Positions 5,762-5,762 of a stretch of 5,762 nucleotides of DNA are shown one piece after another; the first letter of the stretch is position 1, and each line of letters begins with the position of its first letter. The translations under genes were made by a program, and so were the position numbers. Source of the stretch: an uncultured Planctomycetaceae bacterium (GTDB lineage: Bacteria; Planctomycetota; Planctomycetia; Planctomycetales; Planctomycetaceae); the NCBI GenBank assembly GCA_903823545.1, contig CAIJTL010001163.1, positions 1 through 5,762 of the forward strand, written 5' to 3'. The notes under the pieces were generated by a model. The model ran no database searches, was not told the origin of the DNA, and was given only the letters and a program-made list of their open reading frames with translations.

Positions 5762-5762
5762 C

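Overview
The window (moderately GC-rich, no RNA genes, no CRISPR array) looks like chromosomal DNA of a planctomycete, probably a Rhodopirellula/Pirellulaceae-type organism. The evidence is indirect. A short interspersed repeat whose minus strand reads CTAGCCCGACGCGCGAGCGA and translates as SPTRERGE lies inside one of the genes, and I recall this repeat as common in planctomycete genomes. Compact perfect hairpins with a TCC/GGA triloop, and long acidic low-complexity inserts in the proteins, fit the same picture.

Layout from left to right: (1) 2-100, plus strand, the last 32 codons of a gene entering from the left; its tail resembles the end of a winged-helix domain. (2) 101-287, a convergent intergenic gap with no convincing terminator. 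(3) 288-3776, minus strand, a 1162-residue YhaN/SbcC-like ATPase with two long coiled-coil arms and a transmembrane hairpin at the midpoint. (4) 3777-3868, a 92-base spacer with a perfect 9-bp hairpin. (5) 3869-5497, minus strand, a 542-residue YhaO/SbcD-like metallophosphoesterase-fold protein. (6) 5498-5762, the upstream leader and intergenic region, with an imperfect 14-bp long-range stem, a smaller hairpin and, at the right edge, two abutting 10-bp hairpins.

The two large genes form a two-gene unit transcribed leftwards: phosphoesterase-like gene first, ATPase second, matching the yhaO-yhaN (sbcD-sbcC-like) arrangement. The main point of interest is that the two partners have diverged differently. 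The ATPase keeps Walker A, signature, Walker B, D-loop and switch histidine. The phosphoesterase-like partner keeps the fold landmarks but has replaced nearly every metal ligand: the DxH, GNH(D), lone His and GHxH motifs are all gone, and only the GD aspartate remains. By inference this is a membrane-tethered Rad50/SbcC-type ATPase paired with a nuclease-dead SbcD-type subunit, which would be structural, DNA-binding or regulatory rather than a nuclease.
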